From assembly GCF_904846175.1 (NCBI RefSeq), contig NZ_CAJGZM010000002.1, positions 372,001 through 436,000 on the forward strand: 64,000 nt of DNA, written 5' to 3'. Position numbers and translations under genes: made by a program. The notes beneath the pieces are model-generated. The model ran no database searches. It saw only the letters and a list, made by a program, of their open reading frames with translations, and was not told the DNA's origin. Source of the DNA: Psychrobacter immobilis. Lineage in GTDB: Bacteria > Pseudomonadota > Gammaproteobacteria > Pseudomonadales > Moraxellaceae. This document shows, one piece after another, positions 63,157-64,000 of the stretch (position 1 is the first letter of the stretch; each line of letters opens with the position of its first letter).

Positions 63157-63476
63157 GTGTCATTGAGTAATTATCTATCATATTATTGTGTGATACTAAA
63201 TCCTTTGTTATCTTATATAAAGAGATGGCGAAGGATTTTGTTTGTGAATGAAAAAAATAAGACAGATCCAAGAAAAACTAAGTATTCAAAAGATTATCAG
63301 CTATTTGTAATAACGCCCTTTACTGGAATAGTCGCTTAGATAACAGCATTGACTAAGTCTGTAGCACATCAGCGGTTTGCTTAACAGGAAATTTTTAATA
63401 ATGACACTAGGATGTGTCATCAGTTCGAACGATAGTTATCTTAATGGGCTAAAAATGGCTAAATTTACAGGTTTTA
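63157..63476. other. Spacer between radA and the SCPU gene, with a truncated repeat copy
   Basis: 320 bases. A short plus-strand frame at 63157-63339 has no ribosome site and is not called. The right part holds the hairpin ATGACAC-TAGGAT-GTGTCAT (63401-63420) and the diverged element copy at 63414-63466. Confidence 0.55.
63414..63466 (+). repeat. Truncated, diverged copy of the 48-kb hairpin element
   Basis: About 53 bases align with 48012-48064. The block TGGGCTAAAAATGGCTAAAT is identical in both, and the preceding GTGTC-TCA-TTC-AA-CGAT pattern is conserved with several changes. The remaining two thirds of the element are missing. Confidence 0.65.
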
Positions 63477-64000
63477 TCAATAATTCACACTAATAGTGAC
63501 TATATCAGAGTAATGATCTGGCTTGAAGTCAGCACTAGGTGCGATGACATGCACAGTATGTGATTGAACTGCTCCATTACCTTGACCAAGCACGCCGTTT
63601 GTTAAGGTAGAATAAGTGCTCCCGTTGTTGCCCCACGCTGCTCCATCAGCGGATCGCAGTTGATAAGGAACCAAATCTGAGTTACCACTGGTTCCACTCA
63701 TAATGCCCGAACCATCTGTTTTATTGCTGCTGATAGCAGCTAATCCAATGTTGTAGTGAGCATCATTGGTGCAAGTTATACCGATACTATTGCTACCTGT
63801 AGTATCAATCACGCTCGCCGAAACAGTGCCCAAGTCGATATCAGCTGGCTTAGCAGTGATTTCACAGCTATCGATGACAGTAGCTTTGACTTTAAACGGG
63901 AATCGACGAGTTCCTTCGGTTTCGGACTTACATTTTGTGTTGGGGTCACCATTTTCAGTTTGACTATATGTTATTGCCGTATTGGCACCTGTGAAGTCTG
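63477..64000 (-). CDS. Spore-coat-U (SCPU) domain pilin/adhesin subunit, 3' part (continues past window end)
   Basis: The frame stays open to the last base of the window, so the 5' end lies outside; the TTG at 63833 is internal. The visible 174 residues contain the SCPU pattern: VKATVIDSCEITAKPADIDLG, a second Cys in GITCTNDAHYNIGL, YQLRSADGAAWG, and the C-terminal strand YSDIVTISVNY. This domain forms subunits of chaperone-usher fimbriae such as the Csu pili of Acinetobacter. A preceding Cys-containing part (PNTKCKSETEGTRRF) may be the end of another domain. The chaperone and usher genes, if present, would be beyond the window. Confidence 0.82.
   Translation of the reverse strand, partial: DFTGANTAITYSQTENGDPNTKCKSETEGTRRFPFKVKATVIDSCEITAKPADIDLGTVSASVIDTTGSNSIGITCTNDAHYNIGLAAISSNKTDGSGIMSGTSGNSDLVPYQLRSADGAAWGNNGSTYSTLTNGVLGQGNGAVQSHTVHVIAPSADFKPDHYSDIVTISVNY

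Noticed and set aside
63157..63339. 60-codon plus-strand frame right after radA
   Set aside because: It begins at the base after the radA stop with a GTG and no ribosome site; composition looks random.
1..64000. CRISPR arrays, tRNA or rRNA genes, prophage, plasmid functions, complete insertion sequences
   Set aside because: No regularly spaced repeats, no cloverleaf-type sequences, and no transposase, integrase, phage or replication genes were found.

Overview
The window is a chromosomal segment of a gammaproteobacterium, most likely a Psychrobacter (Moraxellaceae). This is inferred from several features: moderate-to-low GC with AT-rich intergenic DNA; an Hfq with a very long Gly/Arg-rich tail as in Acinetobacter and Moraxella; a secreted polyester hydrolase/lipase of the Moraxella type; and cold-water-type metabolic gene content. 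No tRNA, rRNA, CRISPR array, prophage or complete insertion sequence was recognised.

Layout. (1) 1-4.9 kb: 3' end of an MscS channel gene, then guaB, glmM and pdxH. (2) 5.1-7.7 kb: a translationally coupled pair, a D-threonine-aldolase-like PLP enzyme and a D-arabinono-lactone-oxidase-like flavoprotein. (3) 7.9-14.6 kb: an electrophile/aldehyde detoxification island. GST, a DJ-1/PfpI protein, a CurA-like MDR reductase, a YqhD-like aldehyde reductase and a NemR-like regulator lie on the minus strand, with a divergent aldehyde dehydrogenase. Two copies of a TAGAC-N5-GTCTA palindrome sit in the two control regions. (4) 14.7-17.6 kb: a newly spotted 31-residue membrane peptide, a small unknown protein, and nnrS and nsrR with a near-consensus NsrR operator ahead of nnrS. 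(5) 17.7-21.5 kb: a degenerate metallo-beta-lactamase-like protein, a PETase-type hydrolase and an MFS exporter. (6) 21.8-33 kb: acyl-CoA ligase, propionyl-CoA synthetase, and the distal valine pathway (mmsA, isobutyryl-CoA dehydrogenase, enoyl-CoA hydratase, 3-hydroxyisobutyryl-CoA hydrolase, mmsB) with an IclR regulator. (7) 33.6-43.9 kb: outer-membrane barrel, phosphopantetheinyl transferase, Pal, PepN, DAHP synthase, LpxB, RNase HII and a DUF924 protein. (8) 44-46.8 kb: carboxy(nor)spermidine decarboxylase and dehydrogenase, an alternative polyamine route. (9) 47.2-51.5 kb: an unknown membrane protein followed by a MITE-like hairpin element, then htpX, a methyltransferase-family protein, a PhzF protein, ynfA and an unlisted 40-residue basic protein. 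(10) 51.8-57.1 kb: queD-like, tsaE, mutL, miaA, hfq. (11) 57.5-63.2 kb: kdsD, kdsC, lptC, lptA, lptB (Kdo synthesis and LPS transport), then radA. (12) 63.5-64 kb: the 3' end of a spore-coat-U-domain pilin gene, running off the window, with a second truncated copy of the hairpin element beside it.

The most useful leads are: the NemR-type regulon with its two matching operators; a Rrf2/NsrR protein with about 45 extra residues between its cluster cysteines; the PETase-like enzyme with a Tyr/Phe active-site variant and two extra cysteines; two small genes below the usual size cut-off; and a hairpin repeat family with a possible 5-bp target duplication.
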